Shown here: in pieces, positions 55,249 to 63,126 of the stretch | Position numbering within the stretch: the stretch's first letter is position 1 | Layout: the number at the start of each line of letters is the position of its first letter | Assembly (NCBI RefSeq): GCF_001426265.1 | Contig: NZ_LMDG01000034.1 | Location: 296,888-360,887 of the forward strand | Direction of reading: 5' to 3' | Source: Rhizobium sp. Root1220 | Lineage (GTDB): Bacteria > Pseudomonadota > Alphaproteobacteria > Rhizobiales > Rhizobiaceae | DNA: 64,000 nt | The notes under the pieces: model-generated | Told to the model about the DNA's origin: nothing | The model's input: only the letters and a program-made list of their open reading frames with translations | The model's database searches: none | Made by a program: the position numbers and the translations under genes

Positions 55249-55446
55249 TCAATGAAGCTTCGGCATGTCAGGCAGCGCGGCGAACTTCTCGCCGATCAAC
55301 TCACTCATCGCGAAAAGAACCTCCTTGCGGGAGAACCCGACGTTTTCGAAACGAGCGATGACTTCATCGAGATCAAGCTGAACTTCGACGCGGCAGGATG
55401 CTACGCGGTCTGCGGAAACGAGGAGAATTTCTTCAAGGGTCAACAT
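55249..55446 (-). CDS. Small hypothetical protein (65 aa)
   Basis: 65 aa, acidic and Leu/Val-rich, with no signal peptide or membrane helix. AAGGAG lies 8 bases before the ATG at 55446, which supports translation; the frame also extends upstream to 55551 without an RBS. Predicted as mostly helical (LTLEEILLVSADRV, DLDEVIARFENVG, RKEVLFAMSEL). Family not recognised. It lies 76 bases after oxyR on the same strand. Confidence 0.6.
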   Translation of the reverse strand: MLTLEEILLVSADRVASCRVEVQLDLDEVIARFENVGFSRKEVLFAMSELIGEKFAALPDMPKLH

Positions 55447-55522
55447 CACTTCGCTCCTTTTGGTAAAGCAACCGGTGACCGCGCTAAAAGTTCCCGACGA
55501 TCGGATTGCGGCTTCCACACCG

Positions 55523-56419
55523 TCACCTCGGAAGCAACTGCGCGGCGACATCCCGCAACACGGCGGTTATCTCCCGGAGAAGGCCGGCCATTGCGGCATT
55601 CCTGCGCCAACAGATACCCACCCGCCGGCTGGGTATGGAATCGCTGAACGTCAGCAGGTGTATATTGGCCGGCACGGGATGAAGTGTTGCGAGCTCTGGC
55701 AGAAGCGTCATTCCGACGTCGGCAGTGACCATCTGGCGGAGCGTTTCCAGACTCGTCGCGCGAAACGACGTCCGCTCGGCTGCGCCGGACAGACGACAGA
55801 CATTGAGTGCCTGGTCACGCAGGCAGTGACCGTCCTCAAGCAGCATGAGGTCGTGGCCGCGAAGCTCGTGAACGGTGATAGCATTGCGCCTTGCAAGCTC
55901 ATGATGGGCGGGAACCGCAAGAAGGAAGCGCTCCTCGAACAGAAATTCGGTGTTCAGCCCATCGTCGTCGATCGGCAACGCGAGAACAGCCGCGTCCAGT
56001 TTGCCGTCACGCAGGCGCGACAAAAGGCTCTCGCTTTTCTCCTCCACAAGCAACATTTCGAGATCCGGAAACTGGGTGTGGAGACGCGGAACAGCATGCG
56101 GCAAGAGATAGGGCCCAAGCGTTGGAAAGATCCCGAGGCGCAGGCTGCCTTTTTCAAGTTCCTGGCTGCGCAGTGCAGCGCTGCGCATTTCATCGATCTC
56201 GGCCATGATGCGTTGCGCCCGCTGCGCGGTATCATGCCCGAGAGGCGTCAACATTACCGACCGCGCGCCGCGCTCGATGAGCGGAGCGCCCAGGTCCGCC
56301 TCGAGCTTCCTGATCTGCATCGACAACGTCGGTTGGCTGACCAGACACGCCTCGGCGGCACGGCCGAAATGCCGGTGTTCAGCCAAGGCGATTAGATATT
56401 CCAATTCACGCAGTGTCAT
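55523..56419 (-). CDS. oxyR: Hydrogen peroxide-sensing LysR regulator OxyR
   Basis: 298 aa. LysR helix-turn-helix (1-60) and regulatory domain. The redox pair Cys199 and Cys208 sits in GHCLRDQALNVC, at the same numbers and spacing as E. coli OxyR, so peroxide sensing by disulfide formation is well supported. The gene follows ahpF by 13 bases on the same strand and is likely the last gene of ahpC-ahpF-oxyR. It should act at the twin dyads upstream of ahpC. Confidence 0.93.
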   Translation of the reverse strand: MTLRELEYLIALAEHRHFGRAAEACLVSQPTLSMQIRKLEADLGAPLIERGARSVMLTPLGHDTAQRAQRIMAEIDEMRSAALRSQELEKGSLRLGIFPTLGPYLLPHAVPRLHTQFPDLEMLLVEEKSESLLSRLRDGKLDAAVLALPIDDDGLNTEFLFEERFLLAVPAHHELARRNAITVHELRGHDLMLLEDGHCLRDQALNVCRLSGAAERTSFRATSLETLRQMVTADVGMTLLPELATLHPVPANIHLLTFSDSIPSRRVGICWRRNAAMAGLLREITAVLRDVAAQLLPR

Positions 56420-56432
56420 GATGGCCGGGAGT

Positions 56433-58016
56433 TCAAGCCGCCTTGACGACGTCTGTGTCGGGCGCGGTGGTGCGCACCAGGTGATCGAAGGCGGCTAGCG
56501 AAGCCTTTGCCCCCTCGCCGAGCGCGATGACGATCTGCTTGTAAGGGACAGTCGTGCAGTCGCCTGCGGCAAAGACGCCGGGGATGGAGGTCTTGCCGTA
56601 ATGATCGACGATGATCTCACCGCGCGGCGAAAGCTCGACCGTACCCTTCAGCCATTCGGTATTGGGAAGAAGCCCGATCTGGACGAAGATGCCTTCCAGG
56701 CTGAGCGTGTGGCGCTGTCCGGCGACGCGATTCTCATAGATGAGCCCAGTCACCTTCTGACCATCACCCAGAACTTCGGTTGTCTTGGCCGACAACAGGA
56801 TGTCGACGTTCGGCAGGCTGCGGAGCTTGCGCTGCAGCACATCATCGGCGCGGAGCGTGTTGTCAAACTCGATCAACGTTACGTGGCTGACGATATTGGC
56901 CAGGTCGATGGCAGCCTCAACGCCCGAATTGCCGCCGCCGATCACGGCAACCCGTTTTCCCTTGAACAGCGGACCGTCACAATGCGGGCAGTAAGCCACG
57001 CCCTTGTTGCGATAGTTATCCTCGCCCGGCACTCCCATTTGCCGCCAGCGTGCACCGGTCGAAAGAATAACGGTCTTCGAACGAAGGGTCGCTCCGTTTG
57101 CCAGTTCGATCGCGACCATCCCATCGCTGCCGGGCACCAGCTTCTCGGCCCGCTGCAGGTTCATGATGTCGACATCATACTCCCTGACGTGCTCTTCAAG
57201 AGAAGCCGCAAACTGCGGACCTTCGGTGTGGCGAACGGAAATGAAATTTTCGATCGCCATCGTGTCCAGCACCTGACCGCCAAAGCGCTCGGCCGCGAGA
57301 CCGGTGCGGATACCCTTGCGTGCAGCATAGACCGCTGCGGCTGCGCCTGCCGGCCCGCCGCCGATGACAAGGACATCATAGGGCGCGCGCTCGTTGAGGC
57401 GAGCGGCCGCGCGGGCGGACGAGTTGGTATCGAGCTTGGCGACGATCTCCTCGACTTCCATGCGCCCCTGCGCAAAGACTTCGCCATTCAGATAGACGGT
57501 CGGCACCGACATCACCTGCCGGCGCTCCACCTCCGCCGGAAAGACGCCCCCGTCGATCGCAACATGCTTGATCCGAGGATTGAGGACCGCCATCAAGTTC
57601 AGCGCCTGAACGACATCGGGGCAATTCTGGCAGGACAGCGAGAAATAGGTCTCGAAGGTCAGATCCCCGTCCAGATCCTTGATCTGGTCAATGATCGCCC
57701 GCTCGGTACGCGGTGGGTGGCCGCCGACCTGAAGCAAGGCCAGCACAAGCGACGTGAATTCATGGCCCATTGGAACACCGGCAAACCGAAGATGGATATC
57801 CTGCCCCGGGCTGTTCATGGCAAAGGAGGGAGTGCGCTCGCCGTCGCCACGGTGTTCGGCAAGGGAAATCTTGTCGCAGAGCTCGACCAGTGTCCTCAGG
57901 AGAGCCGTCATCTCGGCCGATTTCGGGCTGTCATCGACCGAAGCCGTGATCTCGATCGGTCGCACGACCTTTTCCAGGTAGGCTTTCAGCTGGCTTTTGA
58001 GATTGTCGTCGAGCAT
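56433..58016 (-). CDS. ahpF: Alkyl hydroperoxide reductase subunit F
   Basis: 527 aa. Flavoprotein disulfide reductase that passes electrons from NAD(P)H to AhpC. Order: tandem thioredoxin folds (about 1-190) with Cys129-x-x-Cys132 (SCQNCPD), FAD-binding GGGPAGAAAA, NAD-binding GGGNSGVEAA and the second redox pair in YCPHCDG. CGGAG lies 8 bases before the ATG at 58016; the open frame continues upstream but is not conserved. It lies 94 bases after ahpC, across a hairpin. Confidence 0.95.
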   Translation of the reverse strand: MLDDNLKSQLKAYLEKVVRPIEITASVDDSPKSAEMTALLRTLVELCDKISLAEHRGDGERTPSFAMNSPGQDIHLRFAGVPMGHEFTSLVLALLQVGGHPPRTERAIIDQIKDLDGDLTFETYFSLSCQNCPDVVQALNLMAVLNPRIKHVAIDGGVFPAEVERRQVMSVPTVYLNGEVFAQGRMEVEEIVAKLDTNSSARAAARLNERAPYDVLVIGGGPAGAAAAVYAARKGIRTGLAAERFGGQVLDTMAIENFISVRHTEGPQFAASLEEHVREYDVDIMNLQRAEKLVPGSDGMVAIELANGATLRSKTVILSTGARWRQMGVPGEDNYRNKGVAYCPHCDGPLFKGKRVAVIGGGNSGVEAAIDLANIVSHVTLIEFDNTLRADDVLQRKLRSLPNVDILLSAKTTEVLGDGQKVTGLIYENRVAGQRHTLSLEGIFVQIGLLPNTEWLKGTVELSPRGEIIVDHYGKTSIPGVFAAGDCTTVPYKQIVIALGEGAKASLAAFDHLVRTTAPDTDVVKAA

Positions 58017-58074
58017 GCGGCACTCCGTTGCAATGGCTTTGGCTACCACGAGCCTCGCAGCCCGCGATGTCGTT

Positions 58075-58097
58075 GCCGCCCCGCGACGAGGGGCGGC
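58075..58097 (-). terminator. Intercistronic hairpin between ahpC and ahpF
   Basis: Perfect 8-bp stem GCCGCCCC / GGGGCGGC with a 7-base loop and no U-tract. It probably lowers read-through or stabilises ahpC mRNA so that AhpC exceeds AhpF. Confidence 0.6.
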
Positions 58098-58110
58098 ATT
58101 CGCTCTGATG

Positions 58111-58674
58111 TCAGATCTTGCCGACGAGGTGCAGCGACGGCGCGAGCGTCTTTTCGCCCTCTTCCCACTTCGCCGGGCAGACTTCGTTGGGGTTGGCGCG
58201 AACATATTGCGCTGCCTTGATCTTTCGCATCAGGTCAGCCGCGTTGCGGCCAATCCCTTCCGCTGTCACTTCCATCGCCTGGATCACGCCGTCCGGATCG
58301 ACGACGAAGGTACCGCGGTCGGCAAGGCCTTCGCCTTCGCGCATGACTTCGAAGTTGCGGGTGATCGTGCCGGTCGGATCACCGATCATGGTGTACTCGA
58401 TCTTTCCGATCGTCTCTGAACTGTCGTGCCAAGCCTTGTGGGTGAAATGCGTGTCGGTGGATACCGAATAGACCTCGACACCGAGACGCTGCAGTTCGCC
58501 ATAGTGGTCGGCAACATCGCCGAGTTCAGTCGGGCATACGAAGGTGAAATCAGCCGGGTAGAAGAAGAAGACAGCCCATTTGCCCTTGGTATCGGCGTCG
58601 GTCACTTCAATGAACTTACCCTGCTTGAAGGCCTGCGCTTTGAACGGCTTGATGGTGCTATTGATGAGGGACAT
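58111..58674 (-). CDS. ahpC: Alkyl hydroperoxide reductase subunit C (peroxiredoxin)
   Basis: 187 aa, identical in length to E. coli AhpC. Typical 2-Cys peroxiredoxin: peroxidatic Cys47 in FTFVCPTEL and resolving Cys166 in NEVCPAKW. It reduces H2O2, organic peroxides and peroxynitrite in the cytosol and is recycled by AhpF. The start MSLINSTIKPF is family-typical; the open frame upstream to 58728 is not. First gene of ahpC-ahpF-oxyR, divergent from an ArsR regulator. Confidence 0.95.
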   Translation of the reverse strand: MSLINSTIKPFKAQAFKQGKFIEVTDADTKGKWAVFFFYPADFTFVCPTELGDVADHYGELQRLGVEVYSVSTDTHFTHKAWHDSSETIGKIEYTMIGDPTGTITRNFEVMREGEGLADRGTFVVDPDGVIQAMEVTAEGIGRNAADLMRKIKAAQYVRANPNEVCPAKWEEGEKTLAPSLHLVGKI

Positions 58675-58755
58675 TAAGGCTCCTGTAAAATTGCTGCAAA
58701 GCGAAGTAGCGCTTTCGCGGCGCAACATAAACAGGTGCTCACCATAAATAAAATA

Positions 58756-58791
58756 GATAACTTATCGAATTTCGATAGGCACTGCCTATCG
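58756..58791 (-). promoter_or_regulatory. Probable tandem OxyR-binding site upstream of ahpC
   Basis: Two dyads with centres 21 bp apart: GATAACTTATC (58756-58766) and CGATAGGCACTGCCTATCG (58773-58791, a perfect palindrome around one base). Together they fit the tetramer layout of four ATAG-like elements spaced by 7 bases. Confidence 0.7.
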
Positions 58792-58828
58792 GATTCACGG
58801 TGCCTTGCTCACATCTTAAACCGATCGG

Positions 58829-58856
58829 TTGACAATTGGCGGGCGACGGCTATATT
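58829..58856 (+). promoter_or_regulatory. Promoter of the ArsR-SRPBCC pair
   Basis: TTGACA at 58829-58834 and TATATT at 58851-58856, separated by 16 bases. The expected transcription start coincides with the arsR ATG (58864), so the mRNA may be leaderless. Confidence 0.65.
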
Positions 58857-58863
58857 AAACCAC

Positions 58864-59232
58864 ATGGTTGATCATTCAACACAGCTCGACGCGGTTTTTC
58901 ACGCCCTTTCCGATCCGACACGACGGGCCATGCTTGGCCACCTGGCGGAACGCGAACGGACAATCGGAGAATTGGCAACGCCGTTCAGCATGAGTTTTGC
59001 TGGCGCATCCAAGCATGTGCGCGTGCTGGAACGCGCCGGGCTGGTCACGCGCATAATCCGCGGCCGCACGCATTTGTGCAGCCTGCGGGCGGCGCAACTG
59101 GCGGAAGCCGATGCCTGGCTGAAGCACTACGAGCGTTTCTGGAACAGCAAGCTCGACACGCTGGAAACCCTCCTGCGTGAAGAGGACAGGACGAAAGAAG
59201 AGAAGGCAGTACCAACAAACGAGAAGGACTAG
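58864..59232 (+). CDS. ArsR family transcriptional regulator
   Basis: 122 aa. Winged helix-turn-helix (about 8-90: VFHALSDPTRRAMLGHLAE, FSMSFAGASKHVRVLERAGLV, IRGRTHLCSL). There is no arsenic-type Cys box, as usual for ArsR proteins paired with SRPBCC genes. No SD sequence precedes the ATG, and the promoter places transcription at or near it. The dyad GTTGATCATTCAAC covers codons 2-6 and may be its operator. The SRPBCC gene starts 4 bases after its stop. Confidence 0.9.
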   Translation: MVDHSTQLDAVFHALSDPTRRAMLGHLAERERTIGELATPFSMSFAGASKHVRVLERAGLVTRIIRGRTHLCSLRAAQLAEADAWLKHYERFWNSKLDTLETLLREEDRTKEEKAVPTNEKD

Positions 59233-59236
59233 CACG

Positions 59237-59809
59237 ATGGATACCGCAGCAGAATCCTACGCCCGCGGCAAAACCGCGGAACCATATGGTACCATGCTCG
59301 CGCCGGAGACGGTGAGAATCGAACGTCTTCTTCCCGGCCCGATAGAACGGGTATGGTCATACCTCACGGACTCGGACAAGCGGGCCAAATGGTTCGCCGG
59401 TGGGCCGATGGAGCTTCGGCAAGGCGGCGCAGTTTCGCTCACCTTCCGCAACAGCGACCTGTCGGATGGCGAGACGCACCCGGACAGCGTCTGTTCCGCA
59501 GATGGGGTCGACCATGTGATGACGGGAGTGATCACCAAATGCGAGCCACCGCGCCTGTTGTCTTTCAACTGGAGCGCCGACGGAACCGGAACGGACACCA
59601 CCTTCGAGCTTTCGCAGGAAGGTCCCGATACACGGCTTGTCGTCACGCATCGCCGCATCCCCAACCGCATGCAGTTGGTCAACATGAGTGCCGGATGGCA
59701 CGTCCATATTGGAATCCTGATCGACCTCCTTTCGGAAACAACGCCACGCCGCTTCTGGCCCGAGCAGATCAGGCTCATGAAGGTCTACCAGGCGCGCTTC
59801 GCCGAGTAG
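59237..59809 (+). CDS. SRPBCC / AHSA1-like protein
   Basis: 190 aa. START-like hydrophobic ligand-binding fold of the AHSA1/CalC type: VRIERLLPGPIERVWSYLTDSDKRAKWFAGG at the start, FNWSADGTGTDTTFEL in the sheet and a C-terminal helix. AAGGA lies within the end of the ArsR gene. ArsR-SRPBCC pairs are very common; the ligand and role are generally unknown. No transmembrane segment. Confidence 0.88.
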   Translation: MDTAAESYARGKTAEPYGTMLAPETVRIERLLPGPIERVWSYLTDSDKRAKWFAGGPMELRQGGAVSLTFRNSDLSDGETHPDSVCSADGVDHVMTGVITKCEPPRLLSFNWSADGTGTDTTFELSQEGPDTRLVVTHRRIPNRMQLVNMSAGWHVHIGILIDLLSETTPRRFWPEQIRLMKVYQARFAE

Positions 59810-59865
59810 GCACCAGAATAGCTCTGCCTTCCATCGGCGCCGCAGCCGTCGGGATGTCGCATACC

Positions 59866-59895
59866 GGAAGCCCGTGCGTTCCTGCGCGGGTTTCC
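59866..59895. terminator. Hairpin between SRPBCC and SulP genes
   Basis: 12-bp stem GGAAGCCCGTGC / GCGCGGGTTTCC (two wobble pairs) with a 6-base loop, between convergent genes; no long U-tract. Confidence 0.6.
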
Positions 59896-59918
59896 CGCTA
59901 AAAACCGACCCGGACGGT

Positions 59919-61385
59919 TCAGATCTCCTTCAGGGCAGTCGCGTTGTCGATGCGTCCGATCAAGGTGGCACTTGCCTGATTGAGCCCAACCACGTCCACC
60001 GGAATGCCATGCGCCTTGAACCGCTGCACGACCCTCTCCAGCGCCGCAACCGCCGTAATGTCCCACAGATGGGCCTGCGACACGTCGACGAGAACAGTCA
60101 TGCCGGCAGCGTCCCTGATATCGAACGCCTCGATGAAGATGTCAGCCGACGCGAAGAAGACCTGTCCGGAAACACGATACACCAATCGCTTCGCCACGAC
60201 ATCGGGTTCCACATCAATCCGCAACAACCGTGCGACCTTGAACGTGAAGAAGACACCGCTCAGGAGCACGCCAACCGCTACGCCAAGAGCAAGGTTGGCG
60301 CTGAACACGGTGACAATCACGGTCGCCACCATTACGGCGCTCGATGTCTTCGGGTGGATCACCACGGCACGCAACGACGACCAGTCGAAGGTGTCGATCG
60401 AGACCATGATCATTATGGCGACCAGGGCGGCGACCGGGACCTGGGATACCCAAGGCTTGAGCAAAACCATCAGAACCAGCAGGAAAGCGCCGGCAAAGAG
60501 GGTAGAGAGACGGCCGCGACCACCGTACTTCACGTTGCTGACCGTCTGCCCGATCATGCCGCAACCGGCGATACCGCCAAACAGGCTGGACGCGGCATTG
60601 GCAACACCTAGGCCAGTGCATTCCCGGTTCTTCGAACTCGGCGTATCCGTGAGATCGTCAACCACACTCGCTGTCATCATCGATTCCAGCAGTCCCACCA
60701 TGGCGATGGCAAGAGCAGGCCCAGCAATGATGCTCAACGTTTCGACCGTCAGTGGGACGGCGGGCCAGCCAAAAACCGGAAGCGAATCCGGCAGTTTTCC
60801 GAGATCCGCGACGGTCTGAACCGGAAGGTGCAGGGTGACGGAGGCGACGGTCATGAGGAGAATGCAGATAAGTGGCGAAGGTATTGCCGTCGTGATGCGG
60901 GGGGCGAGATAGATGACCGCAAGCCCGGCGGCCAGTACGCCGTAGGCGATCCAGTCGCCACCCAGAATATGCGGCAACTGGGCGCCGAAAATCAATATCG
61001 CCAGCGCATTGACGAATCCCGTGCGGACGGATTTCGAAACAAACCGCATGAGGACGCCGAGACGCAGGAGGCCGAACATGATCTGGAATATGCCCGCGAG
61101 CAGCCCGGCGGCAAACAGGTAGGGCAGTCCGTGGGCATGAACCAGCGGCGCGGCCACAAGGGCAACAGACCCGGCCGCCGCCGAAATCATCGCAGGCCGC
61201 CCGCCAGCGAATGCAATGACGATACCGATAACGAACGAAGCGAAAAGGCCGACCTGGGGATCGACGCCGGCGACGAACGAAAAGGCGATGACCTCGGGAA
61301 TTAATGCGAAGGTCGCCACCGCCCCGGCAAGCATTTCGCGTGTCGGATTGGTGGACCAATCCCTGAAAATATGTGGAATTTGCAT
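59919..61385 (-). CDS. SulP/SLC26 family anion permease with STAS domain
   Basis: 488 aa. About 10-12 transmembrane segments with the SulP signature near the N-terminus (LIPEVIAFSFVAGVDPQVGLFASFV) and a C-terminal STAS domain (about 390-485, TVLVDVSQAHLWDITAVAALERVV). It may carry sulfate, bicarbonate or a dicarboxylate. The ATG at 61385 follows GAGAACC; a start 18 bases upstream is also possible. It is divergent from the transglycosylase-hybrid gene with 277 bases between, in which I see no gene. Confidence 0.9.
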   Translation of the reverse strand: MQIPHIFRDWSTNPTREMLAGAVATFALIPEVIAFSFVAGVDPQVGLFASFVIGIVIAFAGGRPAMISAAAGSVALVAAPLVHAHGLPYLFAAGLLAGIFQIMFGLLRLGVLMRFVSKSVRTGFVNALAILIFGAQLPHILGGDWIAYGVLAAGLAVIYLAPRITTAIPSPLICILLMTVASVTLHLPVQTVADLGKLPDSLPVFGWPAVPLTVETLSIIAGPALAIAMVGLLESMMTASVVDDLTDTPSSKNRECTGLGVANAASSLFGGIAGCGMIGQTVSNVKYGGRGRLSTLFAGAFLLVLMVLLKPWVSQVPVAALVAIMIMVSIDTFDWSSLRAVVIHPKTSSAVMVATVIVTVFSANLALGVAVGVLLSGVFFTFKVARLLRIDVEPDVVAKRLVYRVSGQVFFASADIFIEAFDIRDAAGMTVLVDVSQAHLWDITAVAALERVVQRFKAHGIPVDVVGLNQASATLIGRIDNATALKEI

Positions 61386-61662
61386 GTGGTTCTCGCAAAG
61401 CATGCCGAACGTCCGCTCTGTCGAGCAGTTGCGTCAGTGGCGTTCAGGTTTTGCGTTGTCTGGCGGATCGGCGGCCAGAAGAGCCACCCGGAGTCTCACC
61501 GGGTCCGTGGTGAATGCCCCGTGTATAATCTTCTTTCGTGCTGCGGTGCAATATCCGGGCGTCTTGCGGTCGCCAAAATATTCCGCCGCTCCACCACGAC
61601 GCGGATGACAACAAGGTATTTCCCGACAATACTGTGGTGCGGCTGAAACCTTGGAGCGTGCG

Positions 61663-63117
61663 ATGTGGAGAACAGTTTCGGCTTCATTTTCCATACTGAT
61701 GATGCTGTGGGCCGCGCCTGCCTTCGACACGGCACACGCCACTCCAGGAAGAGAGCTACCGGTCAACGTCATCGGCAATGTGACGGGCGACTTCGACACG
61801 ATGGCAAAACACCGCCTCGTCCGCATTATCGTACCCTACAGCAAGACCATCTACTTCATCGATAAGGGCGCGCAATACGGCACCGCGGTCGATTTCGGTC
61901 GCGAGCTGGAAAAAGTTCTCAACAAGGGCAAGGGCAAGGAGATCGACCATATCCGAATAGCCTTCATCCCAACGGCGCGGGAAGACCTTATCTCCGCACT
62001 GAACGAAGGCCGCGGCGACATCATCATGGCCAACATGACGGTGACACCCAAACGCCAGGCACAGGTGGATTTCACGGCACCGCTTTTCGACAAGGCATCT
62101 GAAGTGCTGGTTACTGGACCGGCAGCCCCGGCCATCAGCTCACTCGACGATCTCGGCGGCAAGGAAGTTTTCGTTCGCGAATCCAGCAGCTACCATGAAC
62201 ACTTGACCGCGCTGAACGAAAGCCGGAAGGCAGCAGGAAAGCCGGAGATCACTCTGCACCTGATGGACGAAAGCCTCGAGGACGAGGATCTGATGGAGAT
62301 GGTCAACGCCGGTCTTCTGCCCTGGACCGTCGTCGATCAGTACAAAGCTGTGATCTGGATGTCGGTTTTTCCTGACATCAAGGTACGGGACGATGTAGCG
62401 ATTGCTTCCGACGGTCAGATCGCATGGGCCATCCGCAAAAATAGTCCGCACCTGAAGGCCATTCTCGACGATTTCGCGACCACTCATCGGGTCGGCACGG
62501 CCTTCGGCAATATGCTCCGGACCAAGTTTTACAAAAGCGACAAGATCGTGCGTCGTGCGAGCTCACCGGAAGATCGCGAGAAATTTCGCAACCTGATCGC
62601 CATCTTCCGTCAATACGGAAACCAGTATTCCTTCGACTATCTCATGCTCGCAGCACAGGGTTATCAGGAATCCCAACTCAACCAGTCGCGCCGCAGCCCG
62701 CGCGGCGCGGTCGGCATAATGCAACTGCTGCCGTCGACGGCGGCCGACAAATCCGTAAACATCAAAGGTATAGACAAGAACGCCGAGCGCAACGTCGAAG
62801 CTGGCGCCAAATACCTGCGCCATCTCATCGACACCTACATCGACGATCCGGACCTGACGCCGCGCGAGCAGGTCCTTTTCGCCTTCGCCGCCTACAACGC
62901 CGGCCCCGGCAATTTGAGGAAGTTCAGGCACAAGGCGGAAGAAATGAACCTCGACCCCAACGTCTGGTTCGGAAATGTCGAGAACGGCGCGGCAGCGATC
63001 GTCGGTCGTGAGACGGTGCAATATGTCAGCAACATCTACAAATACTACATTGCCTACAGCCTGCTGTCCGACAGGGTCGAAGATTCAGCAACGAAACCGC
63101 AGCAGCAGGTCGAGTAG
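61663..63117 (+). CDS. Solute-binding domain / lytic transglycosylase hybrid (MltF-like)
   Basis: 484 aa. Signal peptide (about 1-27), an SBP_bac_3 domain (about 45-275: LVRIIVPYSKTIYFI, LISALNEGRGDIIMANMTVTPKR) and a C-terminal SLT lysozyme-like domain (about 300-455) with catalytic Glu in AAQGYQESQLNQ, GIMQLLPSTA and FAAYNAGPGN. E. coli MltF has the same order, and its binding domain regulates the glycan cleavage. A TTG four codons upstream could start it, but GGAG precedes this ATG. Acts in the periplasm or on the outer membrane. Confidence 0.9.
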   Translation: MWRTVSASFSILMMLWAAPAFDTAHATPGRELPVNVIGNVTGDFDTMAKHRLVRIIVPYSKTIYFIDKGAQYGTAVDFGRELEKVLNKGKGKEIDHIRIAFIPTAREDLISALNEGRGDIIMANMTVTPKRQAQVDFTAPLFDKASEVLVTGPAAPAISSLDDLGGKEVFVRESSSYHEHLTALNESRKAAGKPEITLHLMDESLEDEDLMEMVNAGLLPWTVVDQYKAVIWMSVFPDIKVRDDVAIASDGQIAWAIRKNSPHLKAILDDFATTHRVGTAFGNMLRTKFYKSDKIVRRASSPEDREKFRNLIAIFRQYGNQYSFDYLMLAAQGYQESQLNQSRRSPRGAVGIMQLLPSTAADKSVNIKGIDKNAERNVEAGAKYLRHLIDTYIDDPDLTPREQVLFAFAAYNAGPGNLRKFRHKAEEMNLDPNVWFGNVENGAAAIVGRETVQYVSNIYKYYIAYSLLSDRVEDSATKPQQQVE

Positions 63118-63126
63118 GTCAAATCG

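Noticed and set aside
56601..58220. 539-codon plus-strand open frame
   Set aside because: Antisense to ahpF, whose redox motifs are complete. It is a shadow frame.
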